Below are positions 41,267-49,387 of a stretch of DNA of 64,000 nt, in pieces (position 1 is the first letter of the stretch; each line of letters opens with the position of its first letter). The notes beneath the pieces are model-generated. The model saw only the letters and a list, made by a program, of their open reading frames with translations, was not told where the DNA came from and searched no databases. The position numbers and the translations under genes are program-made. The stretch is from positions 12,273-76,272 of the forward strand of contig DASXUY010000011.1 of assembly GCA_036504535.1 (NCBI GenBank). The letters are read 5' to 3'. Origin of the DNA: JARLGU01 sp036504535 (lineage in GTDB: Bacteria; Armatimonadota; Armatimonadia; Armatimonadales; Capsulimonadaceae).

Positions 41267-41740
41267 TTAAGAGAAACAAGGAGGCGGCGTAAGAGGGCAG
41301 ACGACGTTTGATTCGCCAAATTCGCGTATGGATCGGCGCGTGAGCGGATCTGCTGGAATAGGGCCAAGCAAATCGTAAGCCTGCGGTACGACGAAAGGCG
41401 AATCGGAAGCGACAGTTGCAACTAGCTCAGCGCCCTCGTCGCAACCACCGCGACGGACCACAAGACCAACAGCTAGCGGCTGGTCAGGCGTGTCGCCACA
41501 ACTGCAAATGTGCCCAGGAATGTGTTTGAGGCACTTGGAGCAATGGCACGTGTGGCGCCTGGAAGTGGGTGTGGTGCAGGTAACCGTTCCGAATTCGGCC
41601 ATCGGCGAAGTCAGCACCCGAACAATGGTTACGGGGCCGCACGCGCTGACAAACCACAGGCAGGCGACCACAGTTGTAAAATTGCGGAGCGCCAAACAGG
41701 ATGCCGTGCGAAGCCAGCTGAAACGAAAGCGAGGATACAT
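41267..41740 (-). CDS. Cys/His-rich secreted protein, possibly metal-related
   Basis: This 157-residue protein has a signal-like N-terminus (residues ~10-33, ending near SACGP, a possible lipobox). A dense metal-ligand cluster follows, CHCSKCLKHIPGHICSC (residues ~68-84), which contains five Cys and two His. The middle has an acidic patch and the C-terminus is Pro-rich. I do not recognise a family. Its place upstream of the DUF1559, DUF4198 and CbiMQO genes suggests a periplasmic metal carrier or sensor, but this is inferred from context alone. The translation start (ATG at 41740) lacks a clear ribosome-binding site. Confidence 0.7.
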   Translation of the reverse strand: MYPRFRFSWLRTASCLALRNFTTVVACLWFVSACGPVTIVRVLTSPMAEFGTVTCTTPTSRRHTCHCSKCLKHIPGHICSCGDTPDQPLAVGLVVRRGGCDEGAELVATVASDSPFVVPQAYDLLGPIPADPLTRRSIREFGESNVVCPLTPPPCFS

Positions 41741-41927
41741 GCCGTGATCAATATTACCTGGATGCGCCCCTATTCAATATTGTTTCTTACAAAATAGTTA
41801 TTCTATATTACTTAATCTTTGATTGATCCCAGGATTTCGCAGGACGTGATGTATATCGCCTCTAGCGAAAGTATGACAGATCATAGTCGGGGCGACGTGC
41901 GCGAACTCGCCTGCCGCATTTCCCACC

Positions 41928-42329
41928 TCATTTGCGGAACAGCTTCTTGATGGCACTGACGATGAAGCAGCAGTCCATCTCCGCCTCCGTCGCGCTTTCT
42001 CGCTGCGTGGGCAGGCCTGCCGCTTTCCACGCACTGGTGCCGCCGGTAACGTTGGTCACGTTCTCGTAGCCCATGGACCGAAGCGCGGTAGCGGCTTGCT
42101 GGCTGCGCCCGCCAGACTGGCAGATGACGTACACCGGGCGGTCTTTCGGCAGCTCCGCCGCGCGCGTTGTGACATGGTCCAGCGGCATGGAGATGGCGCC
42201 GACGGCATGACCGCCTGCGTACTCGCCGGGGCTTCGGACGTCGACAAGAACGGCGTTTCCGCCTTCGAGCGCCTTACTGGCGGATATAACGTCGGTATCG
42301 AGTGGTTGCTTAGAGTTATTAGCTGGCAT
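41928..42329 (-). CDS. Rhodanese-like sulfurtransferase
   Basis: This 133-residue single-domain rhodanese has LVDVRSPGEYAGGHAVGAIS near the middle and the catalytic loop VICQSGGRSQQAA, with the active-site Cys followed by the usual Arg. Such proteins transfer sulfane sulfur from persulfides. Downstream residues end in MDCCF, two further Cys that could relay sulfur. The ATG at 42329 has AGGAAA six bases upstream; the longer open frame is unsupported. It is the last gene of a minus-strand set with a DUF2892 membrane protein, an RND pump, its adaptor, an ArsR regulator and a CMD protein. This arrangement is seen in sulfide- and metalloid-stress loci. Confidence 0.92.
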   Translation of the reverse strand: MPANNSKQPLDTDVISASKALEGGNAVLVDVRSPGEYAGGHAVGAISMPLDHVTTRAAELPKDRPVYVICQSGGRSQQAATALRSMGYENVTNVTGGTSAWKAAGLPTQRESATEAEMDCCFIVSAIKKLFRK

Positions 42330-42357
42330 GAGGGTTTCCTTTGGTACGGCAGTCAGT

Positions 42358-42567
42358 TTACTTTGTTTCCGGCGCGCAATCGGATTTCGTCCCGGACTTC
42401 TCAAGTATCCACTTCATTGGGCACCAGTTCGTAAAGCCGGATTGGAGCAGGTTGACGCCGATGAAGACGGTGAACCATATCCAGTTCTTGTTGACCAGCA
42501 TCGTAAGCGCGACGCTCAGCAGTGTCATGACGCCTGCGATCAGGCGTAGCCATCGTTCTGTTGTCAT
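42358..42567 (-). CDS. DUF2892 (YgaP-type) membrane protein
   Basis: This 69-residue protein has two membrane helices (residues ~8-26 and 28-48) and the conserved NWIWFTVFIGVNLLQSGFTN and CPMKWIL segments of DUF2892. In YgaP-like proteins this domain is fused to a rhodanese; here they are separate neighbouring genes. Its ATG overlaps the stop of the RND pump gene by four bases (ATGA), showing translational coupling. Its role in sulfur transfer or transport is not established. Confidence 0.9.
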   Translation of the reverse strand: MTTERWLRLIAGVMTLLSVALTMLVNKNWIWFTVFIGVNLLQSGFTNWCPMKWILEKSGTKSDCAPETK

Positions 42568-45500
42568 TGTGTGGGTTCCTCCTCAGGAAGTGCGGCGGCC
42601 TGTGTCTCAAGCGCGGCTTTCGGTTTGTTGTGCATCATGAAGTACAGCAGCGGAACGGCGGGCAGGGAGAGCAGTGTCGATGCGAACGCTCCGGCAATCA
42701 ACGAGACAGCGAGGCCCTGGAAAATCGGGTCGAGCAAGATGACGAACGCACCAACCGCCACAGCTGCCGCCGTGAGCAGGATGGGACGGAAGCGGGTCGC
42801 GCCTGCATCGATGACCGCCTGTTCGAGGGGCATGCCTTGCCTGAGGCGCAGTTCGATAAAGTCCACCAGAATGATGGAGTTGCGCGTGATGATGCCAGCA
42901 CCCGCTATAATCCCGATCATCGACGTAGCCGTGAAGTATGCGCCCATCATAGCGTGCGCTGGCAGGATACCAATCAGGGTCATAGGAATCGGGGCCATGA
43001 TGGCAAGCGGTACCTTGAACGACTGGAACCACGCGACCACAAGGATATAGATTAGCACCATCACGACGGCGAACGCGATCCCCATGTCGCGGAACACTTC
43101 GTACGTGATGAACCATTCGCCATCCCACTTCATCTCAGGCTTGTCAGTTGTGAACGGGGGGCGGATACTGAGGACGTTCAGTTTCCCACCCTCGGGCAGC
43201 GGGATTTCGCCCAGCTTGGGGTTCATGTCGAGGATGGCGTAGACGGGGCTTTCCTGCTTCCCGACAACATCACCGGTCACATAGACCACTGGCATCAGGT
43301 TCTTGTGGTAAAGCGACTTCTCCGTAGCCCCGCTTGTGACTGTGACCAGTTCCGAGAGCGGTACTGGTGCACCGGCGCGCGACGGGACATACAGTCCCGT
43401 GAGATCGCTGATGCTGCTCCGAGCGGATCGCGGTAGACGCAGCGTAATGGGCACGTCCTCGCGGGCGGTTTCGTCATGCACGAGCCCCACAGGCTGGCCC
43501 GACATAGCGGCAGTGAGCGTGCGCCCGATAGCGGTTTCATCTACCCCTGCAAGCGCGGCCTTCTGCTTGTCCACGATAAAGTCGTACGTTGCCGAATCGT
43601 CGTCCACGTACCAGTCCACATCGGCGACACCGTTTGTAGCGTTGAATACATCCTTCACCTTGCTGGCAATCGCCAGTCGTTCGTCCTGCGTCGGGCCGTA
43701 TATTTCGGCGACGAGGGTCTCAAGCACGGGTGGGCCCGGCGGCACTTCGGCCACTTTGACGCGCACATTCCACTGCTTAGCGACGGCGGCGATTCGGGGG
43801 CGGAGGCGCTTGACGATATCGTGGCTCTGCGCTTTGCGTTCCCCCTTCTCGACCAGGTTCACCTGAATATCCGCCTGATGCGACTGGCTGCGGAAGAAGT
43901 AGTGACGCACGAGACCGTTGAAGTTGAACGGGCTCGCGGATCCCACATACATCTGATAATCCTTCACCTCTGGCGTATCTGAGATCGTGTCGGCGATAGC
44001 ACGGGTCGCTGCCGCAGTTTGCTCAAGGGTCGTTCCCGACGGCATGTCGACGATTACCTGGAACTCGTTCTTGTTGTCGAACGGCAGCATTTTCACGGTG
44101 ACGAGCTTAAGGTTGAAAAGTGCGCACGCGGCGAACAGGAGGACGACGAGCGTTCCCAGAAACGTCCAGCGTGCCCAGGAGTGCTTGACGAGCGGCGCCA
44201 TGGCCTTCCGATAAATGCGGGCCGCCATGTCTTCTTCGTGGCCGTGGTCAATGCCGTCCTTCCCTTTGTGCGGCTTTGCTTCGCCTTTCAGCAAGCGGAA
44301 CGCCAAATACGGCGTTACCATGAACGCGATCGCGAGCGAGAAAAGCATGGCGGCGCTGGCACCGACCGGGATGGGACGCATGTACGGTCCCATGAGCCCG
44401 CCGACGAAGGCGAGGGGCAGGATAGATGCGATCACGGTGAACGTCGCCAGGATGGTCGGGTTGCCGACTTCGTCAACAGCGTCGATGGTGACGCGGAGCA
44501 GCGACTTGGGCGTATCCGACGGGATGCGGTAGTGCCGCACGATATTTTCGACCACGACGATGGCGTCGTCGACGAGGATGCCGATGGAAAAGATTAGCGC
44601 AAACAGGGTAATTCGGTTGAGCGTGTAGCCAAGCAGGTAGAACACGAGCAGCGTGAGCGCGAGCGTCACCGGGATAGCAACGGCAACAACGACGGATTCA
44701 CGGCGGCCAAGGGTGAAAGCGATCATCAACGACACCGAGATCACGGCGAGCAGCATGTGGAAGAGCAGGTCGTTGGACTTGTCCTTCGCGCTCTCTCCGT
44801 AGTTGCGGGTCACCGTCACGGTCACATCAGACGGCACAATGGTCCCGCGCATCGACTCCATCTTGGCGACAACCTGGTGTGCGATATCCACGGCGTTCTT
44901 GCCTGGGCGCTTGGCCACCGAAATCGTCACCGCCGGCTCGATGGGCGCAAGGTGATCGCCCTTACGGGTAGATGCCCCACCCTCCCCAAAGTACACGTAA
45001 GACGTCGGATCGTCCGGCCCGTCGCTGACTGTGGCGATATCGGAGAGAAGCACATTTCGGCCATCCGCCGATGACACTACAGCGTTGGCAACATCGTCGG
45101 GCCGTTTGACGAACTGCCCGGACCGCACTTTGGCGTCACCGCCGCTCTGGGCAAAGGTGCCCGACGTCTGCCGCGCATTCTGAGCGGCCAGCGCGTTTTC
45201 TATCCCGGTCGGTGTGACGCCGTATGCTGCCATCTTGTCCCGGTTCAGCACGGCGCGTATCTCGCGCCGCCGCCCGCCGATGATTGCGGTTTCGGAGACG
45301 TTTTCGACCTGCTTGATCGAATCTTCAACGCGGAGGGCAATCTGACGCAAGGCGTAGTCGTCGTAGTGCGAGCTGTGCAGCGTGAGGGCCAAGATCGGCA
45401 CATCGTCGATGGAGCGCGGCTTGATGATGGGCTGCGACGCGCCTGGCGGGATGATGTCGTAATGCGACTGCATCTTCTCGCGAAGCTTAACCAGGCTCGC

Positions 45501-45845
45501 CGTCTGGTCTTGGCCGACATAGTAGCGAACAATGACCATCGACTGACCGGCACTGCTGGTGCTGTAGACGTATTCGACACCGGGGATCTCCCAGATGAGC
45601 TTCTCCATCGGTGTCGAGACGCGTCGCTCCACCTCGGCGGCGGATGCGCCTGGCATGCTCACGATGACGTCCATCATTGGGACGATGATCTGTGGCTCTT
45701 CTTCGCGCGGCGTTTGGAGCACGGCGAATACGCCCATCAGAATAGCGGCGATAATTAGCAGTGGCGTGAGCTTGGACTGAATGAACAGTGTCGCGAGCCG
45801 CCCCGCAAGGCCCAGTTTCGGTTCGTTGTCGGTGCTTGCGGACAT
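42564..45845 (-). CDS. RND-family efflux pump permease
   Basis: This 1093-residue inner-membrane transporter has twelve helices and two large periplasmic loops. Marks of the family are QTPREEEPQIIVPMMDV near residue 45, the Asp pair in GILVDDAIVVVENIV in helix 4 (proton relay) and the duplicated C-terminal half with ITRNSIILVDFIELR. It is closer to AcrB-type pumps than to the metal-specific CusA/CzcA type, since the Met/Glu metal motifs are not obvious. It exports hydrophobic or amphiphilic toxins with the adaptor encoded just upstream and an outer-membrane channel not present here. A two-base gap separates it from the adaptor. Confidence 0.93.
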   Translation of the reverse strand: MSASTDNEPKLGLAGRLATLFIQSKLTPLLIIAAILMGVFAVLQTPREEEPQIIVPMMDVIVSMPGASAAEVERRVSTPMEKLIWEIPGVEYVYSTSSAGQSMVIVRYYVGQDQTASLVKLREKMQSHYDIIPPGASQPIIKPRSIDDVPILALTLHSSHYDDYALRQIALRVEDSIKQVENVSETAIIGGRRREIRAVLNRDKMAAYGVTPTGIENALAAQNARQTSGTFAQSGGDAKVRSGQFVKRPDDVANAVVSSADGRNVLLSDIATVSDGPDDPTSYVYFGEGGASTRKGDHLAPIEPAVTISVAKRPGKNAVDIAHQVVAKMESMRGTIVPSDVTVTVTRNYGESAKDKSNDLLFHMLLAVISVSLMIAFTLGRRESVVVAVAIPVTLALTLLVFYLLGYTLNRITLFALIFSIGILVDDAIVVVENIVRHYRIPSDTPKSLLRVTIDAVDEVGNPTILATFTVIASILPLAFVGGLMGPYMRPIPVGASAAMLFSLAIAFMVTPYLAFRLLKGEAKPHKGKDGIDHGHEEDMAARIYRKAMAPLVKHSWARWTFLGTLVVLLFAACALFNLKLVTVKMLPFDNKNEFQVIVDMPSGTTLEQTAAATRAIADTISDTPEVKDYQMYVGSASPFNFNGLVRHYFFRSQSHQADIQVNLVEKGERKAQSHDIVKRLRPRIAAVAKQWNVRVKVAEVPPGPPVLETLVAEIYGPTQDERLAIASKVKDVFNATNGVADVDWYVDDDSATYDFIVDKQKAALAGVDETAIGRTLTAAMSGQPVGLVHDETAREDVPITLRLPRSARSSISDLTGLYVPSRAGAPVPLSELVTVTSGATEKSLYHKNLMPVVYVTGDVVGKQESPVYAILDMNPKLGEIPLPEGGKLNVLSIRPPFTTDKPEMKWDGEWFITYEVFRDMGIAFAVVMVLIYILVVAWFQSFKVPLAIMAPIPMTLIGILPAHAMMGAYFTATSMIGIIAGAGIITRNSIILVDFIELRLRQGMPLEQAVIDAGATRFRPILLTAAAVAVGAFVILLDPIFQGLAVSLIAGAFASTLLSLPAVPLLYFMMHNKPKAALETQAAALPEEEPTQ

Positions 45846-45847
45846 GG

Positions 45848-47317
45848 CTATTTGCCCTCCGCGACAGGCTGGTTGTCGGCAAGTTTGTCCACGCCAGACG
45901 AGGCGACTTTGTCTCCCTCGCGCAGGCCCGACAGAACCACGGTGCGCTCGCCGACTGAGTCTCCAGCGGTGACTAGCCGCAAACGGGCAACGCCGCTATC
46001 GATCACATAGACGTACGCCAGGCCGTCGCGGGCGATGATAGATGCTGCCGGAACTGTCAGCTTTCGTTCCGAGTACATTTTGATTTGTGCGCGCCCATAC
46101 ATCCCGGCCCGTGCTCCGCTCCCTTGCGAGAGGCGGGCTTTGACGAGGAACGTGTGGCTGGCAGGGTCACCTTGCGGTGAGATAGATACGATGGTGGCGA
46201 CGAGCGGTGTCGGCCCAAGCGCGTCGAGCAGGACGGGAAGCTGCCCGCCCTTGTGGACCAGCTTTACGGCAGACTCGGGAACGACGGCGTCTAAGCGCAG
46301 GTCCCCGCCCTGGAGGTGCAGCAGCGGCACGCCCGGACCCGCCATCGATCCGGGATCAGCTAGACGTTGAGATACGATGCCGTCGAACGGTGCGGTGATG
46401 ACCGAATAGCTGCGGTTGGCGACCGCGGCTCCGAGCGCGGCCTTCGCACTACCGATCTGCGCCTTCGCAGCCTGAACATCGGCGCGTCGGACGTTCACCT
46501 GCATCGCTGCCGCATTCGCCTGCACCAAACCTGCCCGAGCCTGGTCCAGGGCGGCCTGAGCCTGTCGCACAGCGGCGTCGGCGGCCGCCTTGTCTTCGGC
46601 TCTGCTGCCTTCGTCGACCATGCTCTGGTTTTGCGTTGCTGATTGATAGGCTGCCTGAGCCGCATCGTATTCGCTTCGCGCCCCGTCGAGTTGTTGAGCG
46701 GAGATCGCGTCGCTCTTGTAGAGATAGGCCATTCGATCGTACGTTTTGCGAGCGAGGACCAGGGACGCGTTCGCTCGCGCCACATTCTGTGCTGCGGCAG
46801 CACGCTCTTGGGGTCGTGGGCCCGCGTTGACGAGATCACGGCGGGCGTTCGCTGTCGCCAGCGCAGCTTGTGCTTGCCCCACCTGAGCCTGCGCGGCGGT
46901 GATCTGCGCGGCGGTTGTCGCCTCGGTCATGCGCTCGTTTTCTGCGGCGCTTCCGAATGCCACCGTGGCGGAGTTCACTCCGGCCTGCGCCTGGGCGATA
47001 CCAGCGTCGAGGTCTCGGGCGTCGAGCGTGATCAACGCCTGTCCGCGACGCACCCGGTCGCCTTCCTTCGCCGCGACTGTTACGACGCGTCCCGGGGTGC
47101 GTGTCGCGATATCGGCATTCAACTCCGCCGAGACATCGCCTGTCGCGGAAAGCATGCGCGGCACGTCGACCATCTGCGCCGTAGAAACGGCCACGACAAC
47201 AGGCTGCTGGCCCGCTTTACCTCCCCCGGTGGCGTCATCGTGTTTCCCCCCGCAGCCTGCGGCGAGGAGTGACAGGGCGAGAGATGCAGTAATCAGTTTA
47301 TTCATTTTCAGAGGCAT
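45848..47317 (-). CDS. RND efflux periplasmic adaptor lipoprotein
   Basis: This 489-residue HlyD-family protein links the pump to the outer membrane. It is a lipoprotein (lipobox LLAAGC near residue 20 from the ATG at 47317). Then come a beta strand pair (GRVVTVAAKEGDRVRRGQAL), a very long helical hairpin (residues ~100-300) rich in Ala and Gln, and the barrel and membrane-proximal domains (VITAPFDGIVSQRLADPGSM). The hairpin is longer than usual. The ATG at 47317 has GGAG nine bases upstream; another ATG four codons on is possible. A dyad between -35 and -10 boxes lies upstream, so the pump may have its own regulated promoter. Confidence 0.92.
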   Translation of the reverse strand: MPLKMNKLITASLALSLLAAGCGGKHDDATGGGKAGQQPVVVAVSTAQMVDVPRMLSATGDVSAELNADIATRTPGRVVTVAAKEGDRVRRGQALITLDARDLDAGIAQAQAGVNSATVAFGSAAENERMTEATTAAQITAAQAQVGQAQAALATANARRDLVNAGPRPQERAAAAQNVARANASLVLARKTYDRMAYLYKSDAISAQQLDGARSEYDAAQAAYQSATQNQSMVDEGSRAEDKAAADAAVRQAQAALDQARAGLVQANAAAMQVNVRRADVQAAKAQIGSAKAALGAAVANRSYSVITAPFDGIVSQRLADPGSMAGPGVPLLHLQGGDLRLDAVVPESAVKLVHKGGQLPVLLDALGPTPLVATIVSISPQGDPASHTFLVKARLSQGSGARAGMYGRAQIKMYSERKLTVPAASIIARDGLAYVYVIDSGVARLRLVTAGDSVGERTVVLSGLREGDKVASSGVDKLADNQPVAEGK

Positions 47318-47357
47318 GGTGCAGGTCTCCGAGATTTGGTCGAGACAATGGAGATTC

Positions 47358-47385
47358 ATTATTTACTAATTGGGAAATTAGCCAA
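47358..47385 (-). promoter_or_regulatory. Promoter of the RND adaptor with an internal dyad
   Basis: On the minus strand TTGGCT (47380-47385) and AATAAT (47358-47363) are 16 bases apart. Between them lies the perfect dyad CTAATT-GGGA-AATTAG (47366-47381). A dyad inside a promoter suits a repressor such as the adjacent ArsR protein. Confidence 0.55.
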
Positions 47386-47420
47386 ATATCAGTGTCAGCA
47401 GGGCGCGTGGGCCGACGTAC

Positions 47421-47783
47421 CTACGAGTCAAAACCACACGGCCTGTTTGTCATCGATGCGACGAGTTCGGCGGGCAACGACGCCGGCAGGCCAGCCATTA
47501 CAGCTCCGATGCAGTGGATGAAGTCGGCGATGCACGGGATACGCAATCGATAGAAGACTTGAAGGCCGATCTTCTTGTCTTCGACGATACCTGCGTTCTT
47601 GAGCACGGAAAGGTGCTTTGAAACCGTAGACATATCCGAACCGACCACCTGCTGCAAATCGCTGACGCACACCTCACCGCGCCCGATAGTCTGGACAATC
47701 TCCAGGCGGCTTCGGTGAGCGAGCGCCTTCATGATCTTTTCGGTGTCGGTCAGTGTCGGTTCAGGACTGGTTAGCGTTTGCAT
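47421..47783 (-). CDS. ArsR-family transcriptional regulator
   Basis: This 120-residue winged-helix regulator has the family pattern KALAHRSRLEIVQTI, EVCVSDLQQVVGSDMSTVSKHL (recognition helix) and NAGIVEDKKIGLQVFYRLRI (wing). Four Cys occur: 39 in the recognition region, 84 and 91 in the RIPCIADFIHCIG helix, and 116 near the end. A Cys pair split this way suits metalloid, heavy-metal or reactive-sulfur sensing. It differs from the CVC of classical ArsR. The gene lies between a CMD gene and the RND adaptor, and dyads overlap the promoters on both sides, so it probably represses the whole set. Confidence 0.92.
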   Translation of the reverse strand: MQTLTSPEPTLTDTEKIMKALAHRSRLEIVQTIGRGEVCVSDLQQVVGSDMSTVSKHLSVLKNAGIVEDKKIGLQVFYRLRIPCIADFIHCIGAVMAGLPASLPAELVASMTNRPCGFDS

Positions 47784-47824
47784 ATCGTTACTTCCTTCAG
47801 TCGGTCACGCGATTACGGCGCAAG

Positions 47825-48181
47825 CTACTTTCCCGCGCCTGCCGCTTCGAACTGCTCCAGCGCATCCATGGCATGCGCGGCGTACATCAGGCTCGGGCCG
47901 CCGCCCATCATCACCGCGACGCCGATGGTTTCGACGATCTGCTCGCGGGTCGCCCCGTTCGCCAGCGCTTCGTGAGTGTGGAACGCCAGGCAGCCATCGC
48001 AGCGGGTCGAAATGCCGATCCCAAGCGCGATCAGCTCTTTGGTCGCCATATCCAGCGAACCCGCCTTCATTGCGCTTTCGTGAAGTTTACCAAAACCTGC
48101 CATCGTTTCGGGAGCCTGCTTCCGGAATGTGCCAATGAGGCCCTGTAGTTCTTTGCGATAAGCCAAGAAATCTTTTGTCAT
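47825..48181 (-). CDS. Carboxymuconolactone decarboxylase (CMD/AhpD) family protein
   Basis: This 118-residue helical protein has the CMD pattern MATKELIALGIGISTRCDGC, with the CxxC pair (CDGC) and a downstream His typical of AhpD-like peroxidase or disulfide-reductase proteins, then EALANGATREQIVETIGVAVMM. Members reduce peroxides or act as thiol-disulfide carriers. It heads the RND/rhodanese set and has a strong promoter upstream. RBS GAGGAG lies eight bases before the ATG. Confidence 0.92.
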   Translation of the reverse strand: MTKDFLAYRKELQGLIGTFRKQAPETMAGFGKLHESAMKAGSLDMATKELIALGIGISTRCDGCLAFHTHEALANGATREQIVETIGVAVMMGGGPSLMYAAHAMDALEQFEAAGAGK

Positions 48182-48244
48182 CGTCGTAGTCTCCTCTATC
48201 TAGCGAAAAGTCCATAGCATCGGATGCGCACTCTGCATTTGACG

Positions 48245-48273
48245 ACTATATGGCTATTTTACCATATTGCCAA
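48245..48273 (-). promoter_or_regulatory. Promoter of the CMD-ArsR-RND set
   Basis: On the minus strand TTGGCA (48268-48273) and TATAGT (48245-48250) are exactly 17 bases apart. The spacer and boxes contain a partial dyad with GGC...GCC arms, and TTTGGC is shared with the internal promoter at 47358-47385. The leader to the CMD gene is about 57 bases. Confidence 0.7.
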
Positions 48274-48313
48274 ATAAATATCAACAACCTGAAGAATATT
48301 TCGAAGCGCATTG

Positions 48314-49276
48314 CTAAAGCCCCCGCCGCCGTGCTCCGCGCGCCGTGGCTCGGATGCGCTCACCCAGCGTTCGCTGGCGGCCTTTCGGATGCCCGACGGT
48401 GGATGGCTCGTTGTAGCGTGCATAGAGGGCGGCGACTTCTGACCCGAGGATCATGATAATCATCGAATAGTAGATCCAGAGGACGAACACGATGAGGTCG
48501 GCGAGCCCCCCGTAGATTCCATGGTTCGGACGCAATAGAAATACAGCCATGGCTTTCTTTGCCACTTCAAACAGGATGCTGGACGTAAGCCCACCAGCCG
48601 CTGCGGAGCGCCATGTATTTGGCGCGGCGGGAAGGAACTTGAATACGGCGCCGAACAGCGCACCGTTCACTAGTATCGCCAGTATCTCAAAGATTACCGT
48701 TACTATAGGCAAGTTGACGGGAAGGTGCTCGATAATAGGAAGCTGATACGCGCCGATAGCGCTTGGCGCGCCGCTCAGAAACAGCGAAACGAGCAGCAGA
48801 AGGCCCGTCAGCGCAAGCAGCCCCAGCGCGATCAGGCGCAGCTTGATCCAGCTGCGGTTTTCCTTCACCTGAAACGCCATGTTCATGGCCGTTGAGCCTG
48901 TGACGTAAATCTGCATCGATGCCCAGATCAGACTGACGAGACCGACCACAAATGGCAAACCGCTTTTGGCGGCGAATTGAGGAAGCGCTTCCGTGAGACG
49001 TTCGTTCAGGAGGTGGTTGGCCTCATCACGCGCACCGCCACTCGGGAGCAGGTTGTCGACGATCACATGGATCTCATGCATGGCGGTGACAGGACTGACG
49101 ACGAGGCTGAGCAGCGCGACGCCCATCAGGATCATCGGCGCGAACGACAGCAGCATGAAAAACGCCAACCCAGCCGCATTGAGTGGTCCATTATTGTCGG
49201 AAAAATGCTGGAATGTTTCCAGCGGATACTTTACCCACGGATTGGATTTGAGTTTGGTGATTACGTTTTGAATCAT
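48314..49276 (-). CDS. YihY/UPF0761 family membrane protein
   Basis: This 320-residue protein has about six membrane helices and the family motifs NAAGLAFFMLLSFAPMIL near residue 33, WRSAAAGGLTSSILFEVAKK and GIYGGLADLIVFVLWIYYS. The last block, with the IMILGSEVAALYAR end, is the conserved C-terminal part. The family is widespread, sometimes called BrkB or virulence-related, but its molecular role is unknown. The tail is Arg-rich. It is transcribed on the minus strand with no close partner. Confidence 0.9.
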   Translation of the reverse strand: MIQNVITKLKSNPWVKYPLETFQHFSDNNGPLNAAGLAFFMLLSFAPMILMGVALLSLVVSPVTAMHEIHVIVDNLLPSGGARDEANHLLNERLTEALPQFAAKSGLPFVVGLVSLIWASMQIYVTGSTAMNMAFQVKENRSWIKLRLIALGLLALTGLLLLVSLFLSGAPSAIGAYQLPIIEHLPVNLPIVTVIFEILAILVNGALFGAVFKFLPAAPNTWRSAAAGGLTSSILFEVAKKAMAVFLLRPNHGIYGGLADLIVFVLWIYYSMIIMILGSEVAALYARYNEPSTVGHPKGRQRTLGERIRATARGARRRGL

Positions 49277-49345
49277 TGTTGCTGCGGTCCGTCTCTCGTT
49301 CTGGAAGCGCTTCCGTTATACCCAACGGCAGCCATAACAAACGAG

Positions 49346-49370
49346 AAAAGGGGCGCCTTACGGCGCCCCT
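49346..49370 (-). terminator. Terminator of the copper-amine-oxidase-domain protein gene
   Basis: GGGGCGCC (49350-49357) pairs with GGCGCCCC (49362-49369) around a four-base loop. On the minus strand the stem is followed by TTTT, just past the stop codon at 49388. Confidence 0.88.
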
Positions 49371-49387
49371 CGTCGTTTATGCCCCGC

